64,000 nt of DNA from assembly GCF_042477335.2 (NCBI RefSeq), contig NC_091247.1, positions 1,510,501 to 1,574,500 on the forward strand, in the 5' to 3' direction. The DNA comes from Ovis canadensis (Eukaryota; Chordata; Mammalia; Artiodactyla; Bovidae). Shown here one piece after another: positions 1-11,834 of the stretch. The translations under genes were made by a program, and so were the position numbers. Below the pieces are notes generated by a model. It was not told the DNA's origin. It ran no database searches and saw nothing but the letters and a program-made list of their open reading frames with translations. How positions within the stretch are numbered: the stretch's first letter is position 1; each line of letters starts with the position of its first letter.

Positions 1-672
1 CCCCTGCCAAGCGGAGCTGGAAGGCAGGTGGCTGTGGGTCAGATCTCTTCTGCGGACCCAGCCACAGATCCCCGGGGGAGCCTGAGGCTGGACCTCAGGC
101 TCCATCTATCTGGAAGGCCCCGGGGCAGCAGCAGGCCTCTAGAAATGCAATTACCCAGCTCTAAGGCGTCTGCCTTCTTGAGATGCTCAAAGCACCACAG
201 CTAAAGTGGAGAACAGCAACAGTCCCACCCACGGGCAATGCTAACAGCCCAGACGCTTCGGGAGTGGGGGCTTGGGTCACGCATCAGGCAGGGAGCCTCA
301 ACAGCGAGGAGGGCGGAGGCTGAGCATGGGGTGGAGAGGCGGGCAGGAACACTCCCTTGACTGCGTGACCAGGCCTGGCTCATCCAGACACACACGTGTT
401 GTTCACACAGTCACCGAATGCGCTCTGCCTCCCGGCCCCGTGTCCCCACCGCTAACCCAAGCCGTGTCGGCAGCAGTTACTTGTCTGTCTGAGTTACACG
501 GGGGCTGGGGCGCAGCCTCTAAGCTGCCCCGTATTCACAGCTTTACATAAACCCCCTTCTCGAGTACAGGCTCACCAGGGACTCACGGCTAATGAATGGA
601 TAACTCTGGTGCAAGAGCTGGGCCATCACGTCTGAGACGCCACTTATGAGAAGACACGGACTCCACCTTCTT
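1..672. other. Intergenic, no gene recognised
   Basis: This is ordinary GC-rich single-copy-looking sequence. I see no exon, RNA gene or recognisable repeat. Short open frames on both strands lack any family similarity I know. Confidence 0.5.
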
Positions 673-745
673 GGGCCTCCCTGGTGGCTCAGACAGTGAA
701 GAATCTGCCTGCAATGCAGGAGACCTGGGTTCGAAGGGATGCAAA
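673..745 (+). mobile_element. Bov-tA SINE, 5' head fragment
   Basis: The segment reads as the tRNA-derived head of a ruminant Bov-tA SINE: a CCTGGTGGCTCAGACAGT start, the A-box-like stretch, and the GCAATGCAGGAGACCTGGGT B-box region. Similarity stops shortly after the B box, so only the head is left. It is not a functional tRNA gene. Confidence 0.75.
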
Positions 746-3122
746 CTGCCCTTCCGAGAAGCTCGCGTGTCGAGAACCTGGCCACTCAGCTGGCAGCTGC
801 GTGGGGAGCGTGTGAGTGCAGCCGAGCTGGGCCCTCTGGATCTCTCTGGGACAGACCCGTCTCCCATATCGTCTGCTGCGGCTCCTCTGCAGTGCCCAGC
901 TAACAGCATCTGACGCATGCTTCTGCGCTGTTCTACAGACGCTGAGGCCACCGCAGAGTGGAAGGACTTAACGACTTGCTGGCCACGAGCACACAGCCCC
1001 CAGACATACTGGTGCCTGAGGACCGAAGACGTGAGCCCCTGAGACACGCCCTGCTACCTCCCCGTCAATAACGGAGAATGTGCAGGAGCCGGCCAGACAG
1101 CCTGGAGCCCGGGCCGCACATGGCCTTTAAAGAGGCCCTGCTGGAACCTTCTGGGGAGTCGGGGTTTAGAGCATGAGCCACCGCCTTGCCTTGCCTGGTG
1201 CCTGGACGGGGAAGGCTGCCCTTCCGTCACCACAGCCTCCTGTCGGCAGCCCGGCTTCACCGCTGTCGGGAGGCCCTCCCCAGTCCAGGCTCCAGACCAG
1301 CACTTGCGGGCCCCTGACTGCAGCCCTAGGTGACTTTGGGTAGAGGGCCCCAGCTAAGACACCCCAGATTCCTGTCCTCAGGGGTATCAGTGAAGCCTCC
1401 AAGTTTTGGGAAATGTGTCCCACAGCCCCCACGTGATAGACAAATAACACTTTCAGTGCTGAAATCACAGGGGGCCGAAGGTGAGTGTGACTCAGCGGGA
1501 GGCGGGGGAACAGCCCCGGGGGTGAGGAGAGGGCTCTGTGTTCGCTTTGGGCAAGGCTTAGCATGTTTTCGGTTTTATGGAGGTCGTTAGCATCACGTCA
1601 GGTGTAAGGCTGGATCCTGCTCTTTCTCGGGCACTGAGACTGTTCAGATGAGCTTGGTAGGGGTAAGGGGTTGACAGTGTGGATGTGGTGGCTTCCTGGC
1701 GTGTCGCCTGCCTTACTCACTGCTCTCTCCTGCACAGCCCTGGGCTGGTTTGGTCCCCGAGGGCAGTTGTGGCCTTGGGGGGAAGGCCGGGGCAGCGCCA
1801 GGCACAGCCTGTCTCTCCTCTGTGGCCAGCACCTGCCGACTCCTCCTGGGTTCTGGCTCCTGGGCCACGTGTGTGTTCATCTCTTAATCAAAGGTCTCCA
1901 GTGTCTTCCCAGGGCACCTGGCCTTGAGGCTGGGGGCCGTGGCGGTGAGGCTACCCTTGAGGGTCCACACATCCCAGCGGTTTCCCGGTGTCCTGCTACC
2001 CCATTGGACATCCGCCTCTACCCCTGGCAGGCTGCCTGCTGACCTCAGGCGCCACTGGCAGAGGCAGAAGCGGAGCCTCCTGGTGACTGTGTTGCCAGCT
2101 CCCACAATTGCATCAGGGCCGAGTCCTGCAATAAACCCTTTAACTGCATCTCCCGGTGGTCCTGCCTCTCTGATCAAAGCCTCATCCTGACCTCATTCCT
2201 AAACAGCGAGGCCCTGTCCCCCAGCCCTAAAGGAGAAGAAAGGGCCTCTCTGCGGTGTGTTGGCTGTCACCAGGAAGATGGTGACAATGTCTGAGCCCAG
2301 CCAGACTTTCCACTGAAAGAATCACAGGGACACCATATGAAACTCATAGACATTGCTCCTGCCCTTTAGAATAATCCCCCTGAGCCAGGGCACCGGAGCT
2401 CTGCGGTTGCTCTGCTCATCAAGCCAAGATGGCAAGGACTTGGCTTGGTGCCGAGAGCACACACATGCGCAGAGGCACACGCACAGAGACATGGACACAC
2501 ACAGCCTGACGCACAAGCCACGTGCATAAAGATACAAAAGCTCACTTCAGCCCCGTGTTACGTTTTAAGCAAAGGCCAGGAAAAATGGCACCTCAAAGGG
2601 ATCCTGGTGGATTCGACATTGTTGTTGACTCTTTTGAGACTTCAGGAGGAGAAAAGTGTCTCAGAAAAAGATTTCTTGTTGCTGTTGACAGCGAAGGTGA
2701 GCCTGGATGGTGAAGACCTGTGTCAGGCAGCATGTGCCCAGGCTGCAGCGCGAGCCTTTGTGGGCGCGGGTCTTTCCTCAGGGGGCTCACAGTGTGAGCA
2801 ACACCTCCTGGGGGCCCACCTGGGTCGCCTCCACTGCCTTCCAGCTTCCTGCCCAGGGGCCGGATGGATGCTCTGCACACAGAGGTAGAGATGTCGCTGG
2901 CTCAGGCCGTCACTCCATCCCGGCAGCTCCTTACACGGTACCGGCCACATGGAGATGAGGGGGCTGGCCCAGAGGGACAGGGAGGCTGCAATGCCGCACT
3001 GTGGCCAAACCTGCGGGGAGAGCACACAGCCAGGGTCCAGAACGTCCCGGGGTGGCGAGGGTCATTCTGCAGGGGGGCACTCTCGTGATCAGCCGGCCTC
3101 CCACGTGGGCCCAGAAAGCCTC
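746..3122. other. Intergenic, no gene recognised
   Basis: No exon could be supported. A poly(A)-signal-like hexamer lies in CAATAAACCC near 2131, in a context that could be an old LTR end, but I could not name a family. Positions 2458-2521 hold a degenerate CA-rich stretch. Confidence 0.4.
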
Positions 3123-3210
3123 GCCAGAGTCCAGAGTCAGCTTCCGGAAGCCCCGCCAGCGTCCAGGGTCAGCTTCCGGAAGCCCCGCCAGCGTCCAGGG
3201 TCAGCTTCTG
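3123..3210 (+). repeat. 32-bp minisatellite, 2.75 copies
   Basis: Three consecutive units start at 3123, 3155 and 3187. The first two are 32 bp and the third is cut at 24 bp. Units differ by only one to three bases. Each carries the core GTCAGCTTCCGGAAGCCCC. Confidence 0.9.
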
Positions 3211-3333
3211 TTCATTTATCAGTGTGTGCGCGCCTTCAATATTACGCTCCGCTGAAACCCTATAAGGAATCGTGAGGCGTGAAACCAGAGGCCTGATGAA
3301 AGACCAGGTGGACAGAGGAAAATGCCTGTTTAT

Positions 3334-3561
3334 GCCACCTGATGAGAAGAGCCGGCTCACTGGAAAAGGCCCTGATGCTGGGAAATACTGAGGGTAAGAG
3401 GAGGAGGGGATGACAGAGGATGAGATGGTTGGATGGCATCGCCGACTGGGTGGACATGGGTTTGAGCAAGCTCTGGGAGGAAGTGGAGGACAGGGAGGCC
3501 TGGCATATTGCCGTCCATGGGGTCGCAGAGTGGGCCATGGCTGAGCGATTGAGCAACACAG
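3334..3561 (+). mobile_element. BovB LINE, 3' end fragment
   Basis: This matches the terminal ~230 bp of BovB (RTE clade). It includes the CACCTGATG..GAAGAG segment, the GATGACAGAGGATGAGATGG core, and the terminal GGGGTCGCAGAGTGG...TGAGCGATTGAGCAAC. It is 5'-truncated and moderately diverged. Confidence 0.85.
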
Positions 3562-3989
3562 TGGTTAGGCAACCATGCATACTCCCCGCCTTCTTCTGAC
3601 AGCGTCTCTTCCGGGTTACAGAGGTCGGAGCTCAGACCCATGGCCCTCAGCCCTCAGCTCTGATGTCCACCAGCCTTTGCTCCAGCGAAGATCCCACTCC
3701 AGCCTCAGGCCAAGGGTCACACCAGAGTGTGGGCAAGCCAGCATGGCTGCTCTGTCCTTTCTAGCCCTGTCAGCTGCTCTTCCTGGGGTCGGTGTCCAGG
3801 GCAGGCTGAGGCATGGACATGGCAGGCCCCTAGTGATGCAAGTCCCCTGGCCAATCTCACTCAGCCGGGGGCAGCCAGCCCTGCCCGACCCAGATGGCTA
3901 GAAGAGCAAGCGCTGAGTCCAGAGATGAGGATGCTGGGCTCTGAAGCCACGAGGCTTAAGCGTGGGAGGCGCTTCCGTCTGTCTCCTTC

Positions 3990-4050
3990 ATCCCGTGTCC
4001 CCAGCGCCTGGCGTGTGACTGGAGTGCAGTAGACATTTACTGAACAGATG
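3990..4050 (-). repeat. MIR SINE remnant (antisense)
   Basis: CCCAGCGCCTGGCGTGTGAC..GCAGTAGACATTTACTGAACAGATGAA resembles the antisense MIR end (CAGTGCCTGGCACATAGTAGG...AATAAATG). It is old and short. Confidence 0.5.
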
Positions 4051-4554
4051 AACCGGCACGAGTTTAATGAAGAGTCTCCGAGTCCGTGCTGCTCCTGGAT
4101 CCTGTCCTCCTCCTGACACTGGATGGCGGTTCAGTCAGAACGCGCGCCCCGCCTTTTTTCATCCACCCATCCAACAGCGCACTCCTGAAGGGTCTGTGAG
4201 AGCTGCAGGGCCACAGGGAGGCCGCCGGAGGGCCTGCTGCCGGCTTCTGCGTGGTGGCCCTTGGACCCTCCAAGGAGAAGCCCAGGGGCAGACTGGAGGC
4301 GCTCCCGCCTTGAGGGCCTAGGCCCTGTGCACTCAGGTCGGTCCTGAGGTTCCAACTTCAGCTGAAGGGCTGAGAGCAGCGTACGAAGCAGCTGGAGGGT
4401 TTTGCTTGCAGTCTTGAGGAAGTCAGGACAGGGGAGAGTGGTGGGTGAACGTGAGGAAGCAGAGGAAGAACGAGGGGTTCTGGAGACTTGTGCTGAAAGA
4501 GTTGTTGACAGAGCGAAAGAAGACTCTGTTTCAGCCCCATTTGAAAACAGCCAC

Positions 4555-4765
4555 GGGCTTCCCAGGTGGCACGAGTGGAAAAGAACCAGCCTGCCGATGC
4601 AGGAGGCGGGAGAGGTGCGGGTTTCATCCCTGGGTCGGGAAGATCCACTGCAACCCACTCCAGTATTCTTGCCTGGAGAATCCCAAGGACAGAGGAGCCT
4701 GGTGGGCTACGGTCCACGGGGGTCCCAAAGAGTTGGACATGATTGAAATGACTTGGCACGCAAAA
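4555..4765 (+). mobile_element. Bov-tA SINE
   Basis: A nearly complete ruminant SINE. It has the GGGCTTCCCAGGTGGC head, GGGTCGGGAAGATCC, CAACCCACTCCAGTATTCTT, the GGAGCCTGGTGGGCTAC box, and the terminal CAAAGAGTTGGACATGATTG. Confidence 0.9.
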
Positions 4766-4829
4766 ATAAGCGCAGTGCCCACTGAGAACATGATATTTAA
4801 GGCGGAAGAACAGGATGCTTTTCCCCTAA

Positions 4830-5198
4830 AATAAAGAACAAGACGAGGATGTCCACTCTCACCACTTCTATCCAATGTGGTACTGATGCTTCTAGCCAAA
4901 GCAATTAGGTGACAGAAAGAAAGAAAGAAAGAAAACGCAATCAGAAAGGAAAGGAAAAAGTAACCTGTCTCTTTTTGCAGATGATATGATTTTGCACATA
5001 GACGATCTCAAGTAGCCCACAGTGAAAAAGACTCATAGAACTAATAAAGAGCTCAGCAGTGTTGCAGGATATAAGATCAACATACAAAGATCAATATATT
5101 TCCATCTACTTGTAATGAACAGCCAGAAGTGAAAATAAGAAAATAATTCCATTTATAATAGTAGTGAAAGGAATGGAATATATAGGGGTAAATTTAGG
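4830..5198 (+). mobile_element. L1 LINE ORF2 fragment, part 1
   Basis: A degenerate L1 reverse-transcriptase region. The order of conserved stretches fits L1 ORF2: GACGAGGATGTCCACTCTCACCAC, CTAGCCAAAGCAATTAG, TTTTTGCAGATGATATGATT, and GTTGCAGGATATAAGATCAAC. A short (AAAG)n run lies at 4914-4935. The frame is broken by many changes. The element is interrupted by a BovB insertion at 5199 and resumes at 5856. Confidence 0.85.
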
Positions 5199-5855
5199 GT
5201 GTCTGGGGTAAATAATTTCATGGCAAATACATGGGGAAACAATGAAAAGAATGAAAGGCTTTATTTTCTTGGGCTCCAAAATCACTGCGGATGGTGACTG
5301 CAGCCACGAGATTAAAAGCACTTGCTCCTTGGAAGAAAAGCTATGATAAACCTAGACAGACAGTGTATTAAAAAGCAGAAACACTACTTTGCCAACAAAT
5401 GTCTGTATAGTCAAAGCTATGGTGTTTCCAGTAGTCATATACAGATGTGAGGGTTGGACCATAAAGAAAGCTGTGCACCAAAGAATTGATGTTTTTGAAC
5501 TGTGGTGTTGGAGAAGACTCTTGAGAGTCCCTTGGACTGCAAGGAGATCCAACCAGTCCATCCTAAAGGAAATCGGTCCTGAATATTCATTGGAAGGACT
5601 GATGCTGAAGCTGAAACTCCAGTCCTTTGGCACCTGATGCAGAGTCAGCTCATTGGAAAAGACCCTGATATTGGGAAAGGCAGAAGGTAGGAGGAGAAGG
5701 AGATGACAGAGAATAAGATGGTTGAATGGCGTCACCAAGTCAATGGGCGTGAGTTTGAGCAAGTTCCAGGAGGTGGTGAAGGACAGGGAAACCGGGCTTG
5801 CTGCCGTCCATGGGTTTGCAAGTAGTTAGACACGACTGAGTGACTGAGCAACAAC
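5199..5855 (+). mobile_element. BovB LINE 3' end nested in L1, with target duplication
   Basis: The last ~650 bp of BovB, inserted in the same orientation as the L1. The 9-bp direct repeat AAATTTAGG flanks it at 5190-5198 and 5856-5864, which marks a target-site duplication. The insertion carries the FLGSKITADGDCSHE-like and YGCEGWT-like coding remnants and the conserved 3' tail ending TGACTGAGCAACAA. Confidence 0.9.
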
Positions 5856-6870
5856 AAATTTAGGAAAAGAAGTGCATGACTTGTACGTTGAAGCTACGAA
5901 ACATTGTTGACAGAAGCTAAAGTTGAATAAATGGAAAGATGTTCCAAGGTCTTCACAGAAAAGGCTTACTGTGCGCCAGTGATAACACACCTCAAGGTTA
6001 TCTATAGATTCGGTGTAGTTTCTATTGAAATCTTCGCTGGCTTTGTGTGTGTGAAAGCAGAAAATGTGATCCTAAGACTCACGTGAGATGCAGCCAATGC
6101 AGAGAAGCCAAAACAATCCTTACAAAGAGGAACCAAGTTCCAGGACTCCGCCGTCCTAGTTTGGAAACCTGCCACAAAGCTCCAGTAAAGACAGAGTGGT
6201 TCTGGCGTCAGGACAGATGGGGAGGCCAGCGGAGCGGCGCTGAGGCTCTGGAGGCAAGCCCTCGCGGCTGTGGCCGCCTGTCATAAGGGTTCCAAGGCAG
6301 CTCGGTGGGGACGAATAGTCTTTGCAACGAATGGTCCTGGGTAGCCACACGCACGCACAGGAAGTGTCTACACGTTAAAAACTGTCTCAGGGCGTACTGG
6401 GACCTAAAAGTCTACAGAAGTCTTGCAAGAAAACACAGGCTGCATCTTTGTCAGCCCAGACCAGGCCAGGGTCTCTTTGAAACGACATCAAAAGCACAAG
6501 GAACAGAAGGAAAGCACACAATTTGGACTTCAAATGGAAAACTTTTGCACATCAAAGGACACGAGAAAGTGAAAAGACAGCTGACAGAATGGAAGAACAT
6601 ATTTGCAAATAGTATCTCCGACGAGGGGCTTGTATCTGGAATATATAAATAACTCTTACTTCTTAATAGTAGTGAAAAATAAATAATCCAAATCTTTTCA
6701 GGGCAAAGGACATTTCTCTAAGCAACATATACAAACAGCCAATAAACACACAAAAAGAAACAGCGTTATGCGCTGCTGGGAACATGCCAGTCAGCTCCGC
6801 AGAGCAGTACCCCATGACCCCACAAGTCCACTCCTGGAGGCACACCCAGCGGAGGCAAAAACATGGCCCA
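5856..6870 (+). mobile_element. L1 LINE ORF2/3' fragment, part 2
   Basis: L1 resumes after the BovB. Recognisable stretches are GGAAAGATGTTCCA, a block around GGGACGAATAGTCTTTGCAACGAATGGT, ACTTTTGCACATCAAAGGACAC, CATATTTGCAAATAG, and GGCAAAGGACATTTCTCTAAG. Similarity fades near 6870. No open reading frame survives. Confidence 0.8.
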
Positions 6871-9413
6871 GAAAACAGGTCGGCTTTCATCACTGACCAA
6901 TGCCCACCCCGCCCCGTCTCGTTCCCCCGTGAAGCAGCGCACAGTCAAGGGTCTGGTGGGTTAGTGCAGACTGAAGGGTCCCAAGGCCGAGGACTCTGGG
7001 GCTGGGGTGGAGGGTGGGGCTCCCACACAGGGTCAGAGTCGGGGGCAAGTCGCTCAAGATCCCATACTGAGATGCAAACCTGGCCACTGAGTTCTTTCTA
7101 CCCAAGACACTCGTGGCCTCCGCTCCCTCCAGAAACGGTGGCGCTCCCCCTCCATGAGCCGCACCAGCAGCCCTGGGAAGAAACACCGCTTCCCAGGATC
7201 TGGGCGAGGCCACCAAGGGGGCTGTTGGGTCCGATCCTGGGCAGACTGTGGTCACAAACTGTTTTTGGAGAACTGGCTCCAGGAATTTTTCTGCCTCAGT
7301 TCTCCCCTGTGTCAAAGGACCAGCTTGGACCACATGAACTCTGAGCTCTGAGGATAAGCTCTCCTCCTGGAAGACTGCCCAGAGAAAGCATCACTGAGAA
7401 GCCCTGGTCAGAAGGACCACCCCCCCGCACCTGCATACTCAGGACGCCCCTCACTCGGCCCGGCCCCAGCTCTGGTCTGGCTCCTGTCCCGGCCACCTTC
7501 ACCCTTCACGGCTGGAGCAGAGCCCCACGCCACAGTCTGTGTCGGGGTGGGGCGCACAAGAGGGGTTTCATTTACTCCTCGTATCTAGGCCTGGGGGCAA
7601 AATAATAGGAATGCTGTCTTGAGCAGCGGGAGAATTTTATCCACAGCCTCCACTTTCCCAACAGTTTGAATGCCAGGAGGATGTGCTGTATTTATAGCAG
7701 TGCGTCCCAATTGGAGAGGAAAGTATTTGAGAGCGAAACAGCACTTTCTTTTAAACTGCTCGCCTTGAAAACAGCCAGGCTATCATTCTGAGGGAGGCTG
7801 CGTGCGAGCTGGAAATGCAGGTACCAGAGGAAAAATAAGGACAAAGTCACGCGTAAAAGGCCTTTGATGACAGCCGCGCGCGGCAGAGCGGGGAGCTGGG
7901 CGGCTCTCCTTTTCTGTAAGGCAGTGTGGGCATTGATCCCCGCAGGCCTGCCCTGGCGAGGCTGGAGAGGCAAGCAGATGCCCCGGCACCTGTAGGGGCT
8001 GCGTCTACCGGGCACCGGGGGCTGGCGTGGGCACGGCGGACTCAGTTTCCCGGCTTCTGGGACGAGAATCAGCACTTCTCTCCCCGGGGCTGAGATGATT
8101 AATGAACAGCAGAGGAGTGCTTTGAAGATGAAAAATACCTTCACCATCCTGGGGATTAATCATCGTATAATGCGTGTTCCGTGACTGCGCGGCGACTTAA
8201 TTACCTGGAGTCGACAAAATGGTTTTCCTCCCACTCCTCTCCGGAGGGACGGCTCCCATGGCGGGGGCCGTGGTAGGGCCACTCAGCAGAGAATCAAAGC
8301 ACTCTCTGCAGTCGCACAGAAGCTCCAGGAGGCTTCTCAGATGACGCGGCCTCGAAGGTGCGGGCAACAGGCAGGAATGGCTCCTCGAGTGTGATGGAAA
8401 CGGAGTTGAACTGGCGTCGCCCTGAGCCAGCTGAGTGTCCTGCCTCTCAGAGCGCCTGTCCCAGACTGGGGGGCGGGCTCAGCGTGGGCCTCCAGCTGGA
8501 GGTTGGAGGCCAGACCCTCATCACGGGAGAGACTGGGGGGCAGGACCCTGGCCCTGGTCACCCCACCTGAGGTCTTAACCACTGGGCACCCGCTCTCTCC
8601 TTTCTGTGGGCTTTTCTTGGGGAAACGCAAGAGGAGCCTTTTAAACAGTGAAGTGTTGCTCGTGAGTGAGCAGACGCCGCCATGTGACCTGTGGATAGGA
8701 AGGGTCCACGCTGAGTGGACACCCTTGACCCCTGCTGACACTTCCAGGGAACCCCGCCAAAGTGTCCTGCCTTCTAGCTTACTGCAAAGGGGCATTTGAA
8801 CTCGTCAGATCACATGGGACTTGAGAACGTGAGACCCAGGGAGGCAAGAGGCCCCTCAAGGGCAGAGCACGCAACCTGGCCAACCTCATTCCTGGCGGAA
8901 ATGGGCAAACACCCTCCGCTGACAGAGCCTCAGTTTTGCCGCCTGGAAAGTGGGGCTGAGAGGTGAGCAAGGCCCTCCTGAGAGGTGAACAGGGCCCTCC
9001 GCAGGGCCCTACCGCCTCCTCCCCTGCCCGTGACAAAGCCCAGCACCCAGCCCCACCCTCTGGGAGCAGGACGAGGCCCCACACCCTGGGACGCTGCTAG
9101 GACCTCCCTGAGTCCGCGCAGACAGACTTCTGATAGCTGGAGGAGCCCAGTGTCTGGGTCTGCAGCCGGGGAGCGGGACCGGGGCAGGCTGGGCTGACCA
9201 GGATGAGAACCTCCGCTCATCCCTGTCTGGTTCCAAATCTGACCGCCTCTGTCACTGTCAGCTCCAGAGGAGCGCAGGGCGGCCCCCCCACCGCCAGCAG
9301 CTTGCCCCAGCAAAGTGCGCGAGCACAGAGGGACCACTCCCGCCCCAAACCCGCTGTCTTCAGAGGAGGGTCTGACGGTGCTCCAGAGCTCTGGCATGCC
9401 CTGTGGAGTGCTC
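6871..9413. other. Intergenic, mostly repeat-free
   Basis: No exon recognised. The stretch contains the AT-richer island annotated separately (7560-8340). A MIR-like antisense remnant lies at about 8895-8965 (CCTCAGTTTTGCCGCCTGGAAAGTGGGGCTG). There is also a short direct repeat of a GAGAGGTGA..AGGGCCCTCC type near 8960-9008. Confidence 0.4.
7560..8340. promoter_or_regulatory. Candidate conserved non-coding element
   Basis: A repeat-free island with lower GC than its surroundings. It has several homeodomain-type TAAT cores: GATGATTAATGAACAG near 8093, GGGGATTAATCATCG near 8150, and CTTAATTACC near 8195. TATTTATAG and AGGAAAAATAAGG also occur, and a short CpG-rich patch lies at about 7870-7900. 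Sequence alone cannot show conservation, so this is inference from base composition and motif density. By synteny, the next gene to the left would be OLFM1. Confidence 0.3.
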
Positions 9414-9620
9414 TCCTCCAGCCGTGTCCAACTCTGCGACCCCGTGGACTGTGGCCCGCCAGGCTCCTCTGTCCATGGGACTCTCCAGGCGAGAATCCTG
9501 GAGTGGGTTGCCAGGCCCTCCTCCAGGAGAGCCTCCTGACCCAGGGGCTGAACCCACGTCTGTTACGTCTCCTGCATTGGCAGATGGGTTCTTTACCACT
9601 GACGCCCTGTAAGCCCAAGG
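9414..9620 (-). mobile_element. Bov-tA SINE
   Basis: An antisense ruminant SINE. It starts with CCGTGTCCAACTCTGCGACC, passes through GCCCGCCAGGCTCCTCTGTCC and CTCCTGCATTGGCAGATGGG, and ends at the head region near 9620. Confidence 0.9.
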
Positions 9621-10167
9621 GGCTGGGGGAGGCGGAGATGTAATCAGTTACCTCCCAGGTCAACCAGCTAGTTGTGGTTGATGCATGTTCAAAAGGAAGG
9701 AGGAAGCAAAATCTCTCAGGAAGGTTCCGCTGATCAGTCTTTACAAGACCATGCAAATTATTTTAATCAGATAATTTTGGGGGTCCTTCCAGCTGAGCTA
9801 AACCAGAGATTTGATTAGAGGAAGCAGAACTAACTTGAAATCCGAGGCTCATGGGGGAGGGCCCCCGAAGGGTGCTAGCGACAACCGGGCATCGGGACAG
9901 CAGCTGTGTCCTGGAAAAGGCAAGACTCGGTCTCCTCGTCCTCCTTGCAAAGCCGCGGTTCACTGCCGGCCAGCACCTGCGCTCTCTGCCTCGGCTTGCT
10001 CTGTGACATCCACCAGGTTGCCTCCGGCTCCCCAAATGTCACATGCAGAATAAAGCCCCAAACCCCCAGGTTACAAAGATGAGGAACAGCCGCAGGGTCA
10101 CTGGGGCCCTCCCAGCGCAGGATGACTGTCGCCTACGACTGATGTCATTGTGGATTTTCTTTGCATA

Positions 10168-10622
10168 AGTCCCGTTCAGTTCAGTCACTCAGTCGTGTTT
10201 GACTCTTTGCGACCCCAGGGACTGCAGCACACCAGGCCTCCCTGTCCATCACCAACTCCCGGAGACTGCTCAAACTCATGTCCATCGAGTCAGCGAAGCC
10301 ATCCAACCATCTCATCCTCTGTCGTCCCCTTCTCCTCCTGCCTTCAATCTTTCCCAACATCAGGGTCTTTTCCAATGAGTCAGTTCTTCACATCAGGTGG
10401 CCAAAGTATTGGAGTTTCAGCTTCAGCATCAGTCCTTCCAATGAATATTCAGGACTGATTTCCTTTAGGATGGACTGGTTGGATCTTCTTACATTCCAAC
10501 AGACTCTCAAGAGTCTTCTCCAACACCACAGTCCAAAAGCATCAATTCTTCGGTGCTCAGCTTTCTTTAAGTCCAACTCTCACATCCATACATGACCACT
10601 GGAAAACCATAGCTTTGATTAG
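10168..10622 (-). mobile_element. BovB LINE, 3' end fragment
   Basis: An antisense BovB 3' region starting GTTCAGTTCAGTCACTCAGTCG. It runs through CTCCTGCCTTCAATCTTTCCC, GGTGGCCAAAGTATTGGAG and CAATGAATATTCAGGACTG, and ends in the region for the CATCCATACATGACC block. Well preserved. Confidence 0.92.
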
Positions 10623-11471
10623 CTCTCCTTCTTTACATCAAAGAGGGTTGAAATTTGCCCATGGCTGGTGCTGCGGGCCATGCATTCTGCGGCTCGGTGC
10701 TGTGTCAGCTGCGCGACCAGGTGACCCGAGGCCCCAGGCCATTCCTGTCGTCAGCGAGCTCACAGGGTCCCGGGTGGCGCTCACGTCCTCTCCTCCTGTC
10801 TGTGCAGGTAATGGAGTGACCGGGGGCTGCTCAGGCCTTGGTCCTCTTGCTTGAAGGAAACAAAATATCCAGATGTCTGGGCTGCCCTGCAACTCAGGAC
10901 TCCCTCCATCGGGGTTGTTATTAATATGACAGCATCGCTGATTTTTCTTTAGAGGGGCTTGTAGTAGGAAGTGGGGAGACTGCAGTGTCTGATACCCAAG
11001 GCTGACTGACCCCAAGTGTTTCCTGAGCAGCTCCAGGCTGGCAACTCTTGACAAAGGAACCTGCCTCCCTGGGAGGCTGGGGATCAGTGGAGGTCCCAAA
11101 CTGTGGTTTTGGCTTAACCAAGAGGTGCCCCGGGGCCTGACAAGCTGCCAAAGAAAAAAATCAGAAGATGCACCCTGACCTGGTTTCAGTTCTTATTTGT
11201 CATCCCTTTTGAAACAATTTGTGGGGAAATTGCCCAAATGAAATGTTTGCAAAACAGGTTATGACTTGCTCACGGAACTCGCGGATTGAATTTGGAAATT
11301 TTGGGGTGGATTCCTGAGCTTAGAGTGACCTGCCATCTGGCTTGCCCGGGACCAAAGGGTTTCTGGGACGTGGAAGTTTCACTGCTGAGGTGAGGACAGT
11401 CTTAGGCAGAGGGAACCAGTTGGTGAAGGCCCCCTATGGTGGCTGTCTGTGCCCAGAAGCTCCATCACGTT

Positions 11472-11494
11472 GATTGGCCAGTGGCCAGCCAATC
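11472..11494. promoter_or_regulatory. Paired inverted CCAAT boxes
   Basis: An imperfect palindrome: GATTGGCCA, then GT, then GGCCAGCCAATC. It holds one CCAAT box on each strand about 12 bp apart. Such pairs are a known NF-Y arrangement. Function here is inferred only; no exon begins nearby. Confidence 0.3.
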
Positions 11495-11834
11495 GGAAGC
11501 TTCCCTGGGATTCTTCACTTGTGGTTGCTGGGTCATGCTCTCTCTTGCCTCCAGCTCATAGACCAGGATAATGGGGACTTACCTGCAACTGAGTCCACAT
11601 TCTCTCTGTCTCTGGAGAAGGAAAGAGCCCAGGCAGAGACCCACATGGCTGCATGTGTGCTCCTGGGAGCCTGAAAGTCCACCCACCTGTCCTCGGCCAC
11701 CACTTGTCACTGAGAGGGCCAGGACAAGGGGTGCTGGGAGGGTGGGAGGAGGCGTGGTGTGTCCAGGCCTGAGGCTGGGCCCTGTGTTCACTCCACTGGG
11801 CAGAGAACTTGCTACCTGAGGTGACTGCTTGGGA

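Noticed and set aside
673-745. tRNA-like sequence in SINE heads (here and in the other SINE copies)
   Set aside because: These are tRNA-derived SINE promoters without a foldable cloverleaf or anticodon context, not tRNA genes.
2095-2195. LTR-like end with CAATAAACCC
   Set aside because: The motif and flanking CCTCTCTGATCAAAGCC recall an LTR, but I could not find matching termini or a target duplication, so it was not annotated.
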